The notes beneath the pieces are model-generated. The model saw nothing but the letters and a program-made list of their open reading frames with translations. It ran no database searches and was not told the origin of the DNA. Below, in pieces: positions 1 through 5,358 of a stretch of DNA of 6,281 nucleotides. The DNA is from RGIG4097 sp964637515. GTDB taxonomy: Bacteria; Bacillota; Clostridia; Christensenellales; CAG-917. The stretch lies in NCBI GenBank assembly GCA_964637515.1, contig CAZWUI010000031.1:1-6281 (forward strand), given 5' to 3'. Every line of letters begins with the position of its first letter. Within the stretch, counting starts at the first letter, position 1. Made by a program: the position numbers and the translations under genes.

Positions 1-379
<379 letters not shown>

Positions 380-510
380 AATCTTGACTTCTTATAACTT
401 TTGTTCAAAGGTTAATAAGACGTTTTTAAATGTTGTTCAATTCTCATTTAAATCGCTTTTCCAAATATTCATTTTTCAAGGTTCGTGCCACCCGTTTTTG
501 GCGGACAGCT
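380..510 (-). other. pre-16S rRNA leader
   Basis: This is the transcribed stretch between the inferred start site of the proximal rRNA promoter (about 509) and the mature 16S 5' end. It holds no open reading frame. On the minus strand it contains ACCTTGAAAAATGAATA (near 467-483), which resembles the CCTTGAAAACTG-type sequences common beside Bacillota rRNA genes and may belong to processing or antitermination signals. An imperfect inverted repeat, CTTATAAC/GTTAATAAG, spans about 391-419. The processing stem that should pair with the 3' side of 16S cannot be checked because that side is outside the window. Confidence 0.6.
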
Positions 511-515
511 TTCAT

Positions 516-600
516 ATAGTAGCATAAGCATTTTTTCTTGTCAACAATTTTTTTACAAATTTTTTGACTTTTTTTCAGGAAATTTTTTCCGTCATTTGCT
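516..600 (-). promoter_or_regulatory. strong proximal rRNA promoter with AT-rich upstream element
   Basis: Read on the minus strand, a perfect -35 TTGACA (539-544) and a -10 TACTAT (516-521) are separated by exactly 17 bp. The predicted start is near 509, giving a leader of about 130 nt before 16S. Immediately upstream, 545-600 is rich in A and T tracts, as expected of an UP element that contacts the RNA polymerase alpha subunit at rRNA promoters. This is one of the best promoter matches in the window. Confidence 0.88.
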
Positions 601-630
601 CACGCCGTATATTTCGTTCGTGTGAAACCT

Positions 631-660
631 ATAATAGCACTAAACGTCGAAATTTGTTCC
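631..660 (-). promoter_or_regulatory. possible distal rRNA promoter (extended -10)
   Basis: On the minus strand, TATTAT at 631-636 is preceded by TGC, forming an extended -10 (TGnTATTAT). At a 17-bp spacing the -35 is poor (GAACAA). Tandem promoters are common for rRNA operons in Bacillota, so this may be the upstream member of a pair, about 115 bp from the proximal promoter. The call rests mainly on the extended -10 and its position. Confidence 0.4.
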
Positions 661-837
661 AATTATTTTTCAATTTTGTTGATACAGTTTTAATTTTTTG
701 TATGACTATTGGACAGTAAATGAAATTAGCTAGGCAACCAAGTCACTGTTTTCAAGGAAAACGCAGAGAAAAACAAGCAAATATCGCATAGCAATTTTGT
801 TTTGAGAGCGGATTTTCGTGTTGAAAAATCTCCTTTT
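661..837. other. intergenic stretch between the acyltransferase remnant and the rRNA promoters
   Basis: No gene is visible here. The stretch is AT-rich. It contains a small hairpin (GTTTTC-AAG-GAAAAC, 748-762) with no T-run behind it, so it is not a convincing terminator. It also contains a 13-bp sequence (gagagcggatttt, 804-816) that is repeated exactly at 1599-1611 inside the end of mnmA. No terminator for the mnmA transcript was found. Confidence 0.6.
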
Positions 838-1591
838 CTACGAGAATTTTGCCTTTCTTCCACCAAAAATTCTTTTTTCGGATATGGTTTTCCCCGCAAA
901 TTTGAAAATCCGGTACACTATCATTCCCCCGATTATCGCGATTGTCACGTCTATATACGCTTTATTCCTGCCCACGCCCACGCAATAGAAATACAATTGT
1001 TGGAATAAAAGCATATGCAAGGTGCTTCCGCCCACAAAGGAAATCCATTTGAATTTGAAATCGAGATTTTTGAAAATATACACGACCGCTACGAGCAATC
1101 CGAAACACCATAGCGCACTTTGCAGTGTTGCGAATGCGGAATCTACGGGCGGAACGTGTCCGCCGAAAGCGATTTTCAAAAGTTCCATAGTAACCGTCTG
1201 CGCCCATACCGCCCTTTATCGTGTTCAACAAAGCGACATCGACGGTGGCATATTCGACAAGGGGTAACACTACGACCTGCGCAAGCATAAACACAAGATA
1301 AGGTATTGATATGCGTTTGAAATAGGAATATAGGCTTTTCTTGCCGTACCAAAATTTGCAGGTATTTTCAAGGGATGAAGTGCGAGAATACACGTCGTTG
1401 AATTTGCAAGCGTAGAAAAACGAGTCGATGATGAAGAAAGAAACTGCGTTATATATTCATAATTCCGCGTAGCGTGCCTGCACGTATAAGGGGTTGAGAC
1501 AATGAGTCAACACCGCCATAATAATAGCGTAGATTTTGAGAACGTCCACTCCAAACAGACGCTCGTTTCTATACGACTCAATACCACGCAT
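838..1591 (-). pseudogene. acyltransferase-3 family membrane protein, broken remnant
   Basis: Reading leftwards from an ATG at 1591, the first 44 codons contain RLFGVDVLKIYAIIMAVLTH, the usual first transmembrane helix of acyltransferase-3 (OafA/WecH-like) O-acyltransferases. These integral membrane enzymes acylate surface glycans. A TGA at 1457-1459 then interrupts the frame. The same frame continues with family-like segments (AVSFFIIDSFFY, and FKRISIPYLVFMLAQVVVLP) as far as about 1190. The reading then shifts frame to a 116-codon stretch (838-1188) that holds the last helices (SFVGGSTLHMLLFQQLYFY, TIAIIGGMIVYRIFKF). The total is about 250 codons against roughly 330-350 in the family, and the central helices appear to be missing at the frameshift. 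The position of the catalytic His was not confirmed. The start lies 1 nt after the mnmA stop with no clear ribosome binding site. One stop, one frameshift and probable internal loss make a real pseudogene likelier than sequencing error. Confidence 0.72.
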
Positions 1592-1592
1592 A

Positions 1593-2714
1593 TCAGTCGA
1601 GAGCGGATTTTATCACACCACCGCCATAGCAGATACCGCTATCAGACAAACTGCCATCTCCAAGACGCTCCGCAATCGAAGTCGTGGAATAGCAAACCGC
1701 ATATTGTCCCGGTGCGATTGCTCGTTGGGGGTTGTCGAAATAGAAATGCACTCCGCCTTCTTCCTTGACCGCCACTGCACGTTCAAGGGGTTGACGGTGT
1801 TTTATGCGCACCAAACATTCAAATTCGTCGCCGTCGGGTTCGGTTATGAAATTGAACCCTTCGGTCACGAGTTGTTTTTTGAACAAAACCGTATCTTCGC
1901 CTTGAGATACGATAAGGCGGTTGTTCGTGACGTCCTTGTCGAGAACGAACCATCTTTCACCGTTGCCGTCCTTGCTACCGCCGATACCGAGTCCCCTTCT
2001 CTGCCCAATCGTGTAGTAGTAAACGCCTTGATGAGTTCCGACGACTTTTCCGTCGGCTGTGACGATTTCCCCTTCTTTCATAGGGATATAGCGGGAAAGA
2101 AATTCGCGGAATTTGCGCTCGCCTATGAAACAGATACCCGTACTATCCTTTTTCGTTGCGACAGGGATATTGTGAGCGATAGCATAGTCGCGCACTTGTG
2201 TTTTGACCATATTACCCAAAGGGAAGAGTACGTCGTCTAGTTGTTCTTCGCGCACCTGATTGAGAAAATAGGTTTGATCCTTGTTCTCGTCGGAGGCACG
2301 CAAGAGATAATTTCTGCCGTCGCGATGAAGAATATTGCAATAATGCCCCGTTGCGATATAGTCCGCGCCGAGCTCGCGCGCGAATTTCACGAAAGGTCCG
2401 AATTTGACTTCTCGATTGCAAAGCACGTCGGGATTAGGCGTCCTACCCTTTTTGTACTCGTCCACGAAGAGTTTGAAAACGTGTTCCATATATTGCTCGG
2501 AAAAGTCCACCGAATAATAAGGTACGCCCACGCGCGCACATATGCTTTGAACGTCCGTCCAATCCTGCTCGCCCGTGCAACAACCGTCAGGCTCGGTGTC
2601 CTTCCAGTTGGACATATAAAGCCCGATGACGTCGTAACCTTGCTCTTTCAAAATGCTCGCGGTAACTGCGCTATCAACACCGCCGCTCATACCGACGACA
2701 ACACGTTTTGCCAT
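1593..2714 (-). CDS. mnmA: tRNA-specific 2-thiouridylase MnmA
   Basis: MnmA thiolates uridine 34 of the tRNAs for Lys, Glu and Gln: it adenylates the base with ATP and transfers sulfur from a persulfide, in the cytoplasm. The 373-residue product has normal family length. Visible motifs are the N-terminal PP-loop GMSGGVDS (residues 8-15), the first catalytic cysteine in NPDVLCNREVKF (Cys99), ATGHY (121-125), the Lys-Asp-Gln-Thr-Tyr-Phe segment (145-150), the second catalytic cysteine in DSTGICFIGER (Cys195), YTIGQRRGLG (234-243) and the C-terminal beta-barrel ending in GGGVI. The ATG at 2714 was chosen because an AGGAG (2719-2723) sits 4 nt upstream and the protein begins directly before the PP-loop. 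The frame stays open further upstream to 2927, but that extension would cover the promoter and has no family similarity. No cysteine desulfurase gene is adjacent, so the sulfur donor must be encoded elsewhere. Confidence 0.97.
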   Translation of the reverse strand: MAKRVVVGMSGGVDSAVTASILKEQGYDVIGLYMSNWKDTEPDGCCTGEQDWTDVQSICARVGVPYYSVDFSEQYMEHVFKLFVDEYKKGRTPNPDVLCNREVKFGPFVKFARELGADYIATGHYCNILHRDGRNYLLRASDENKDQTYFLNQVREEQLDDVLFPLGNMVKTQVRDYAIAHNIPVATKKDSTGICFIGERKFREFLSRYIPMKEGEIVTADGKVVGTHQGVYYYTIGQRRGLGIGGSKDGNGERWFVLDKDVTNNRLIVSQGEDTVLFKKQLVTEGFNFITEPDGDEFECLVRIKHRQPLERAVAVKEEGGVHFYFDNPQRAIAPGQYAVCYSTTSIAERLGDGSLSDSGICYGGGVIKSALD

Positions 2715-2730
2715 AACACTCCTCGCGTAC

Positions 2731-2742
2731 ACGCGTACGCGT
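2731..2742. repeat. 12-bp palindrome in the mnmA leader
   Basis: ACGCGTACGCGT is a perfect palindrome lying between the predicted mnmA start site (about 2751) and its ribosome binding site. On the transcript it is followed by another TACGCG just before AGGAG, making three copies of TACGCG in about 20 nt. It could be an operator or an RNA stem next to the ribosome binding site, or it could be chance. Its role is unknown. Confidence 0.4.
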
Positions 2743-2757
2743 ATATTTAATATTGAT

Positions 2758-2786
2758 ATTATAACAATAAAACTATATAAAGTAAA
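2758..2786 (-). promoter_or_regulatory. mnmA promoter
   Basis: On the minus strand there is a perfect -10 TATAAT (2758-2763), a 17-bp spacer and a -35 TTTACT (2781-2786, four of six consensus bases). The start site is predicted near 2751, giving a 5' leader of about 36 nt that carries the CG-rich palindrome and the AGGAG ribosome binding site. Confidence 0.78.
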
Positions 2787-2893
2787 GTAAAAGAAAGCCC
2801 ATCGCAATCCGTAGTATTTTTTGTGCATACAAACAGGCTCATACACAACACAATGCAACCCCGCCCCGCTCATAGTAAGTGCAAATTTATTAC

Positions 2894-2964
2894 CCCTATC
2901 ATTCCGAGCGTAGTACGGGAATCTCACGGGAAGGCGCTATATAAAAAGCACTCCGTGCGGAGTG
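2894..2964 (-). repeat. terminator-linked repeat, copy 1
   Basis: Read on the minus strand, this 71-bp stretch starts with the terminator stem CACTCCG-CA-CGGAGTG, continues through TTTTTATAT, GCGCCTTCC and GAGATTC, and ends in CTCGGAATGA. It aligns without gaps to 4332-4402 on the plus strand, with 57 of 71 bases identical. In both copies the repeat lies immediately downstream of a gene's terminator in the same relative orientation. The GAGATTC...CTCGGAATGA part resembles short dispersed intergenic repeats known from many bacterial genomes; that resemblance is from memory. Confidence 0.75.
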
Positions 2965-2970
2965 CTTTTT
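2943..2970. terminator. bidirectional intrinsic terminator
   Basis: A perfect 13-bp inverted repeat (AAAAAGCACTCCG at 2943-2955 against its complement at 2958-2970) has a T-run on both strands. It lies 18 nt beyond the stop of the minus-strand membrane protein gene that ends at 2989, so it mainly terminates that transcript before mnmA. The same GC core occurs in the terminator at 4326-4353. Confidence 0.9.
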
Positions 2971-2988
2971 CTTGTATTCTTCTTTTTC

Positions 2989-3420
2989 TTACAGAGTTGC
3001 GCCTTCGACCACCATTGCGATGATGAAACAAATCCACAGTGCGAGAATGAATCCGCCTTCTGCGGGGATAGCGAGTTTCGTGTAGGGGCATTTCCAACCT
3101 TTATCGACAAAGGTGAAGATGAGTCTTGTCCAGAAAACTGCGTTTGAGAAGAAGAGTCCGCCGCAAAGTGCATAGAAAGGTTTTCCGCAGATGAATGCCA
3201 AGAAACCAAGGAAAAGTCCCAATGCCGCAGAGATTGCGCCGTAATAGACACGGATTTCGGTTTTACCTGCGTTGTCAACGGGTTGGATTGAATAATTTCT
3301 ACCGTATTTGAGCGGTTTTGCGATGAATACGACTGCGGTGCCCAAGAAGTAAACCATAAGGCAAATAGTGGCGACCGTAGCAGTAACGTTGTTTTGGATT
3401 GCTGCTGCAATGTCAGGCAT
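2989..3420 (-). CDS. small four-helix membrane protein, DUF4345-like
   Basis: The 143-residue product is mostly hydrophobic, with four likely transmembrane helices at about residues 13-34, 58-78, 81-104 and 121-139. There is no cleavable signal peptide, so it should sit in the cytoplasmic membrane. The centre, with EIRVYYGAISAALGLFLGF (55-73) followed by a Trp-Thr-Arg segment at about 97-99, recalls the E-R-x-Y-Y-G...G-L-G-L-F pattern of DUF4345 family proteins. That family match is from memory and unconfirmed, and no function is known. The ATG at 3420 is preceded by GGGAG (3429-3433) at 8 nt. The gene has its own promoter and its own terminator, so it is a monocistronic unit. Confidence 0.85.
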   Translation of the reverse strand: MPDIAAAIQNNVTATVATICLMVYFLGTAVVFIAKPLKYGRNYSIQPVDNAGKTEIRVYYGAISAALGLFLGFLAFICGKPFYALCGGLFFSNAVFWTRLIFTFVDKGWKCPYTKLAIPAEGGFILALWICFIIAMVVEGATL

Positions 3421-3449
3421 AATAATATCTCCCTAAATTTGATGAAACC

Positions 3450-3478
3450 ATTATATCAAATAAATTCGACGTTTACAA
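3450..3478 (-). promoter_or_regulatory. promoter of the DUF4345-like gene
   Basis: On the minus strand, a perfect -10 TATAAT (3450-3455) has an extended TGA before it, a 17-bp spacer, and a -35 TTGTAA (3473-3478, four of six). The predicted start is near 3443, leaving a leader of about 23 nt that includes GGGAG. No operator-like repeat is visible around it, suggesting constitutive expression. Confidence 0.8.
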
Positions 3479-3541
3479 GAGCAAAAAGTTAAACTTCAAA
3501 CTATTTTGGAAAAAATAAAAAACGCACCGTATTCGGCACGT

Positions 3542-3751
3542 CTATATACTTTTTCTTCCGACAAGGTCGTCAATCGTAACGTCGAAGAAGTCCGCAAGCT
3601 TCCACAAATTCTCAATCGACGGCTCACTTTTTGCCGCAAGCCAATCGCTGACAGTGCTTTGTCCGACTCCAATAGCGGTTGCCAAACCTACTTGCGTGAG
3701 TTTTTCCGCTTTCATAAGTTCTTTAATTCTCAAAGAAACCACAATTTCCAT
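3542..3751 (-). CDS. XRE/Cro-CI family helix-turn-helix regulator
   Basis: This is a 69-residue single-domain DNA-binding protein. The helix-turn-helix runs about residues 19-38 (TQVGLATAIGVGQSTVSDWL), followed by the typical SEPSIENLWKLADFFDVTIDDLVG third-to-fifth helix region. There is no second domain for ligand sensing, cleavage or dimerisation, so it resembles Cro-like repressors or small regulators of accessory cassettes. The ATG at 3751 has an AGAGGT ribosome binding site a few bases upstream. It is divergent from the membrane protein gene at 3834, and the region between them carries two related palindromes that are the obvious candidates for its binding sites. A -10-like TATTAT (3769-3774, minus) overlaps the first palindrome but lacks a good -35, so its own promoter is unclear. 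Repression of the neighbour and autoregulation are inferred from layout. Confidence 0.9.
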   Translation of the reverse strand: MEIVVSLRIKELMKAEKLTQVGLATAIGVGQSTVSDWLAAKSEPSIENLWKLADFFDVTIDDLVGRKSI

Positions 3752-3763
3752 TACACACCTCTA

Positions 3764-3792
3764 TTGACATAATATCGGTATGGTGATAAAAT
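3764..3792 (+). promoter_or_regulatory. promoter of the four-helix membrane protein gene
   Basis: A perfect -35 TTGACA (3764-3769), a 17-bp spacer and a -10 TAAAAT (3787-3792) preceded by TGA (extended -10) form a near-ideal sigma-A promoter. The predicted start is about 3799, 35 nt before the ATG at 3834. Operator-like site 1 fills the spacer and runs into the -10, and site 2 lies just downstream of the start. This layout suits repression of an intrinsically strong promoter. Confidence 0.82.
3773..3788. promoter_or_regulatory. operator-like site 1 (imperfect palindrome)
   Basis: TATCGGTATGGTGATA matches the perfect palindrome at 3802-3817 at 13 of 16 positions. It occupies the -35/-10 spacer and the first two bases of the -10 of the plus-strand promoter. 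It also overlaps the TATTAT that could be the -10 of the XRE gene. It is probably a lower-affinity site for the XRE regulator, by inference. Confidence 0.6.
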
Positions 3793-3801
3793 TAGAGAAA
3801 A

Positions 3802-3817
3802 TATCGGCATGCCGATA
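3802..3817. promoter_or_regulatory. operator-like site 2 (perfect 16-bp palindrome)
   Basis: TATCGGCATGCCGATA is a perfect inverted repeat just downstream of the predicted plus-strand start site and upstream of the GGGAG ribosome binding site. Its start is 29 bp from that of site 1, about three helical turns, so two dimers could sit on the same face of the DNA. Cro/CI-type regulators commonly bind such symmetrical sites; assignment to the neighbouring XRE protein is inferred. Confidence 0.7.
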
Positions 3818-3833
3818 ATAATTGGGAGATATT

Positions 3834-4307
3834 ATGGACAATAAAGAAAGATATAATTCAATGCAACGCACGTTAGGCGCAATTTTTATCGCATACGTAG
3901 TGGTTATTACGTTCGTCGGGTGTATGCCTACAAACACTGCGGGCATTATTTCTTTGATGGGGACGGATGCGTGGAAAAATGCATATACGCTCGCATTTAT
4001 TGGAGTTTTCATCAGAGCGGCGGTCATTATTTTGCTGATTTGCAATGCGATTAAACTCTTGACGAACAATACTCAAAAGGAAAGATATTGGGGAATTATT
4101 ATATATTCTGCTGTTTCATCGTTTGCAATAATGCTCGGCGTAGGAATAGTCGCGAATTTTGAACTTGTTGAATTGTGGTATGGAAACATACTCGACGTTT
4201 GCGTAACTGCGGTTTTCTGTTTGATTGTCAATTCAGTGCAATCGTCTTTTGCCTATCTCAAAAAAACGGCAGAGAATAAAGACGAGGAGAATACAACGGA
4301 AGAATAA
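3834..4307 (+). CDS. four-helix membrane protein of unknown function, partner of the XRE regulator
   Basis: This 157-residue protein is not one I recognise. It has a short basic N-terminus, four likely transmembrane helices at about residues 12-32, 50-72, 86-107 and 116-136, and a charged, Glu-rich cytoplasmic tail (KKTAENKDEENTTEE). No catalytic motif, lipobox or heavy-metal motif is visible. The ATG at 3834 was chosen over an in-frame TTG at 3822 because GGGAG (3824-3828) sits 5 nt upstream of the ATG and would overlap the TTG. It has a strong promoter with two operator-like sites and ends at a perfect terminator, so it forms a one-gene unit controlled by the divergent XRE gene. Small XRE regulators paired with four-helix membrane proteins, such as DUF2975 with YozG-like regulators, are known in Bacillota. 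I see no clear similarity to that family here. Confidence 0.85.
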   Translation: MDNKERYNSMQRTLGAIFIAYVVVITFVGCMPTNTAGIISLMGTDAWKNAYTLAFIGVFIRAAVIILLICNAIKLLTNNTQKERYWGIIIYSAVSSFAIMLGVGIVANFELVELWYGNILDVCVTAVFCLIVNSVQSSFAYLKKTAENKDEENTTEE

Positions 4308-4325
4308 TAAAAATCCAATTTCAAG

Positions 4326-4353
4326 AAAAAACACTCCGCACGGAGTGTTTTTT
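4326..4353. terminator. bidirectional intrinsic terminator between convergent genes
   Basis: A perfect 13-bp stem (AAAAAACACTCCG at 4326-4338 against 4341-4353) with six T on each strand lies 18 nt after the stop of the membrane protein gene. It can also stop the convergent cysteine synthase transcript arriving from the right, for which no nearer terminator is visible. It shares its core CACTCCG-CA-CGGAGTG with the terminator at 2943-2970. Confidence 0.92.
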
Positions 4354-4402
4354 ATATGGTGCCTTCCTACGAGATTCGCGCGCTTAACTCGGAATGACAA
4401 GG
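4332..4402 (+). repeat. terminator-linked repeat, copy 2
   Basis: This is the second copy of the 71-bp unit: terminator core, TTTTTTATAT, GGTGCCTTCC, GAGATTC and CTCGGAATGACA. It aligns gap-free to 2894-2964 (minus strand), with most differences in the central ten bases. The terminator core (16/16) and the CTCGGAATGA end (10/10) are the most conserved parts. Confidence 0.75.
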
Positions 4403-4421
4403 TTTGAGTCAACCCTATTAT

Positions 4422-4454
4422 GTTATTGCGAGGAGCAATGCAATGCAGTAATCT
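4422..4454 (+). repeat. short hairpin repeat of the GTCATTGCGAGGAGC type
   Basis: The stretch begins GTTATTGCGAGGAGCAATGC and ends in GTAATCT. It can fold with ATTGC (4425-4429) pairing to GCAAT (4435-4439), and it contains a tandem GCAAT. It strongly recalls the dispersed GTCATTGCGAGGAGCG...GCAATC intergenic repeats found in many bacterial drafts; that recollection is unverified. It lies 20 bp after copy 2 of the terminator-linked repeat and just beyond the cysteine synthase stop, so 4308-4477 is made up almost entirely of terminator and repeats. Confidence 0.5.
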
Positions 4455-4477
4455 ACCGATAAAAGAATGCCGTTTCT

Positions 4478-5353
4478 CTAAACGTACAAGTCGTCGGAAT
4501 ATCTATCTCCGCCGTCGGGGAATATCGCAAGGACAATTGCGGACGGATACTCATCATGGATTTCTTTTGCGACGACGTACGCTCCGCCCGACGAGATACC
4601 GCATTTTTCACCCGTGAGTGCGAAAATCTCTTTCACTGCAGAGAGTGCATCGTCCCCTTTCACAGTGCGGATTTCATCGAGTTTAGTTTTATCAAGGATA
4701 GACGGCACGAAATTTGCGCCTATACCCTGAATTTTATGCGCCCCTACCCTACCTTCACTGAGTAGCGGACTCTCATACGGCTCGACCGCAACGACTTTCG
4801 TTGCAAGGTGGTTTTCTTCGATAAACTTTTTTATGCCCATAACCGTACCGCCACTGCCTACGCCCGCAACGATATAGTCCACGAAAGGCATTTCACGGAA
4901 GATTTCGGGAGCGGTTGTTTGGTAATGTGCGGTGATACCGCTCGGATTTCCGAATTGATTTGCAAGATACGCGCCGTTTTCGGACAGTTGTTTAGCCTTT
5001 TCGACAGCGCCCGTCATACCGCTTTCCGCAGGGGTAAGCACGACTTCACCGCCGTACTTTTTCATCAATTCTATGCGTTGCACGGACATACCGGACGGCA
5101 TAGTCGCAACGAATTTGAGTCCCAAATTCGAGCAAACGTACGCAAGTCCTATCCCTGTGTTGCCACTTGTGGACTCGACTATCTCGCCGTTTTTTATATC
5201 CCCCTTTTCAAGAGCATCTTTGACGATATAAAACCCCGCTCTATCCTTTATCGAGCCTGCAGGGTTTCTGCTTTCGAGTTTTGCAAACACTCCGCCGACG
5301 GGGATTATCGGTGTATTTCCTATGGTTTTTGCGATTTCTTCAATGTTTTTCAT
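4478..5353 (-). CDS. cysK: cysteine synthase (O-acetylserine sulfhydrylase), CysK/CysM type
   Basis: This PLP enzyme makes L-cysteine from O-acetylserine and sulfide in the cytoplasm. The 291-residue product shows the PLP lysine in NPAGSIKDR (Lys36), the substrate loop STSGNTG (61-67), the phosphate-binding GVGSGGT (164-170), EPYESPLLSEG...HKIQGIGANFVP (191-217), GISSGG (252-257) and PDGGDRYS (279-286). It is slightly shorter than the usual 305-310 residues. CysK versus CysM cannot be settled by eye; the HKIQGIG segment favours CysK-like. The ATG at 5353 was chosen because AAGGA lies 9 nt upstream; a TTG at 5362 in frame would have no room for a ribosome binding site. It follows the phosphatase gene by 5 nt, with its ribosome binding site inside that gene's last codons, so the two form an operon with probable translational coupling. 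No T-box or other cysteine riboswitch-like leader is visible. Confidence 0.95.
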   Translation of the reverse strand: MKNIEEIAKTIGNTPIIPVGGVFAKLESRNPAGSIKDRAGFYIVKDALEKGDIKNGEIVESTSGNTGIGLAYVCSNLGLKFVATMPSGMSVQRIELMKKYGGEVVLTPAESGMTGAVEKAKQLSENGAYLANQFGNPSGITAHYQTTAPEIFREMPFVDYIVAGVGSGGTVMGIKKFIEENHLATKVVAVEPYESPLLSEGRVGAHKIQGIGANFVPSILDKTKLDEIRTVKGDDALSAVKEIFALTGEKCGISSGGAYVVAKEIHDEYPSAIVLAIFPDGGDRYSDDLYV

Positions 5354-5358
5354 AGTTG

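Noticed and set aside
679..706. Plus-strand promoter-like TTGATA...TATGAC
   Set aside because: The -10 is weak and there is no supported plus-strand gene downstream; everything to the right as far as 3751 is on the minus strand.
748..762. Hairpin GTTTTC-AAG-GAAAAC as terminator of the mnmA unit
   Set aside because: The stem is only 6 bp, AT-rich, and no T-run follows it on the minus strand.
1457..1459. TGA as a recoded sense codon in the acyltransferase gene
   Set aside because: TGA serves as the normal stop of mnmA and the phosphatase in the same window, and the gene also has a frameshift, so decay is the simpler explanation.
1536..2240. Long plus-strand open frame (234 codons) opposite mnmA, and a 204-codon frame opposite cysteine synthase at 4808-5422
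   Set aside because: Both lie wholly antisense to well-supported conserved genes, have no ribosome binding site, and their translations are compositionally odd without family motifs. They are shadows of the coding strand.
2715..2927. N-terminal extension of mnmA by 71 codons
   Set aside because: It would be translated across the TATAAT promoter, and MnmA proteins begin directly before the PP-loop, as the ATG at 2714 with AGGAG does.
2823..3023. 66-codon plus-strand frame over the terminator and repeat
   Set aside because: It crosses a perfect terminator and the end of the opposite gene, and has no ribosome binding site or recognisable content.
3542..4307. Reading the XRE gene plus membrane gene as a toxin-antitoxin or DUF2975/YozG pair
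   Set aside because: The genes are divergent rather than co-transcribed, the regulator does not resemble YozG, and the membrane protein shows no DUF2975 motif that I can see. Only the general layout is similar.
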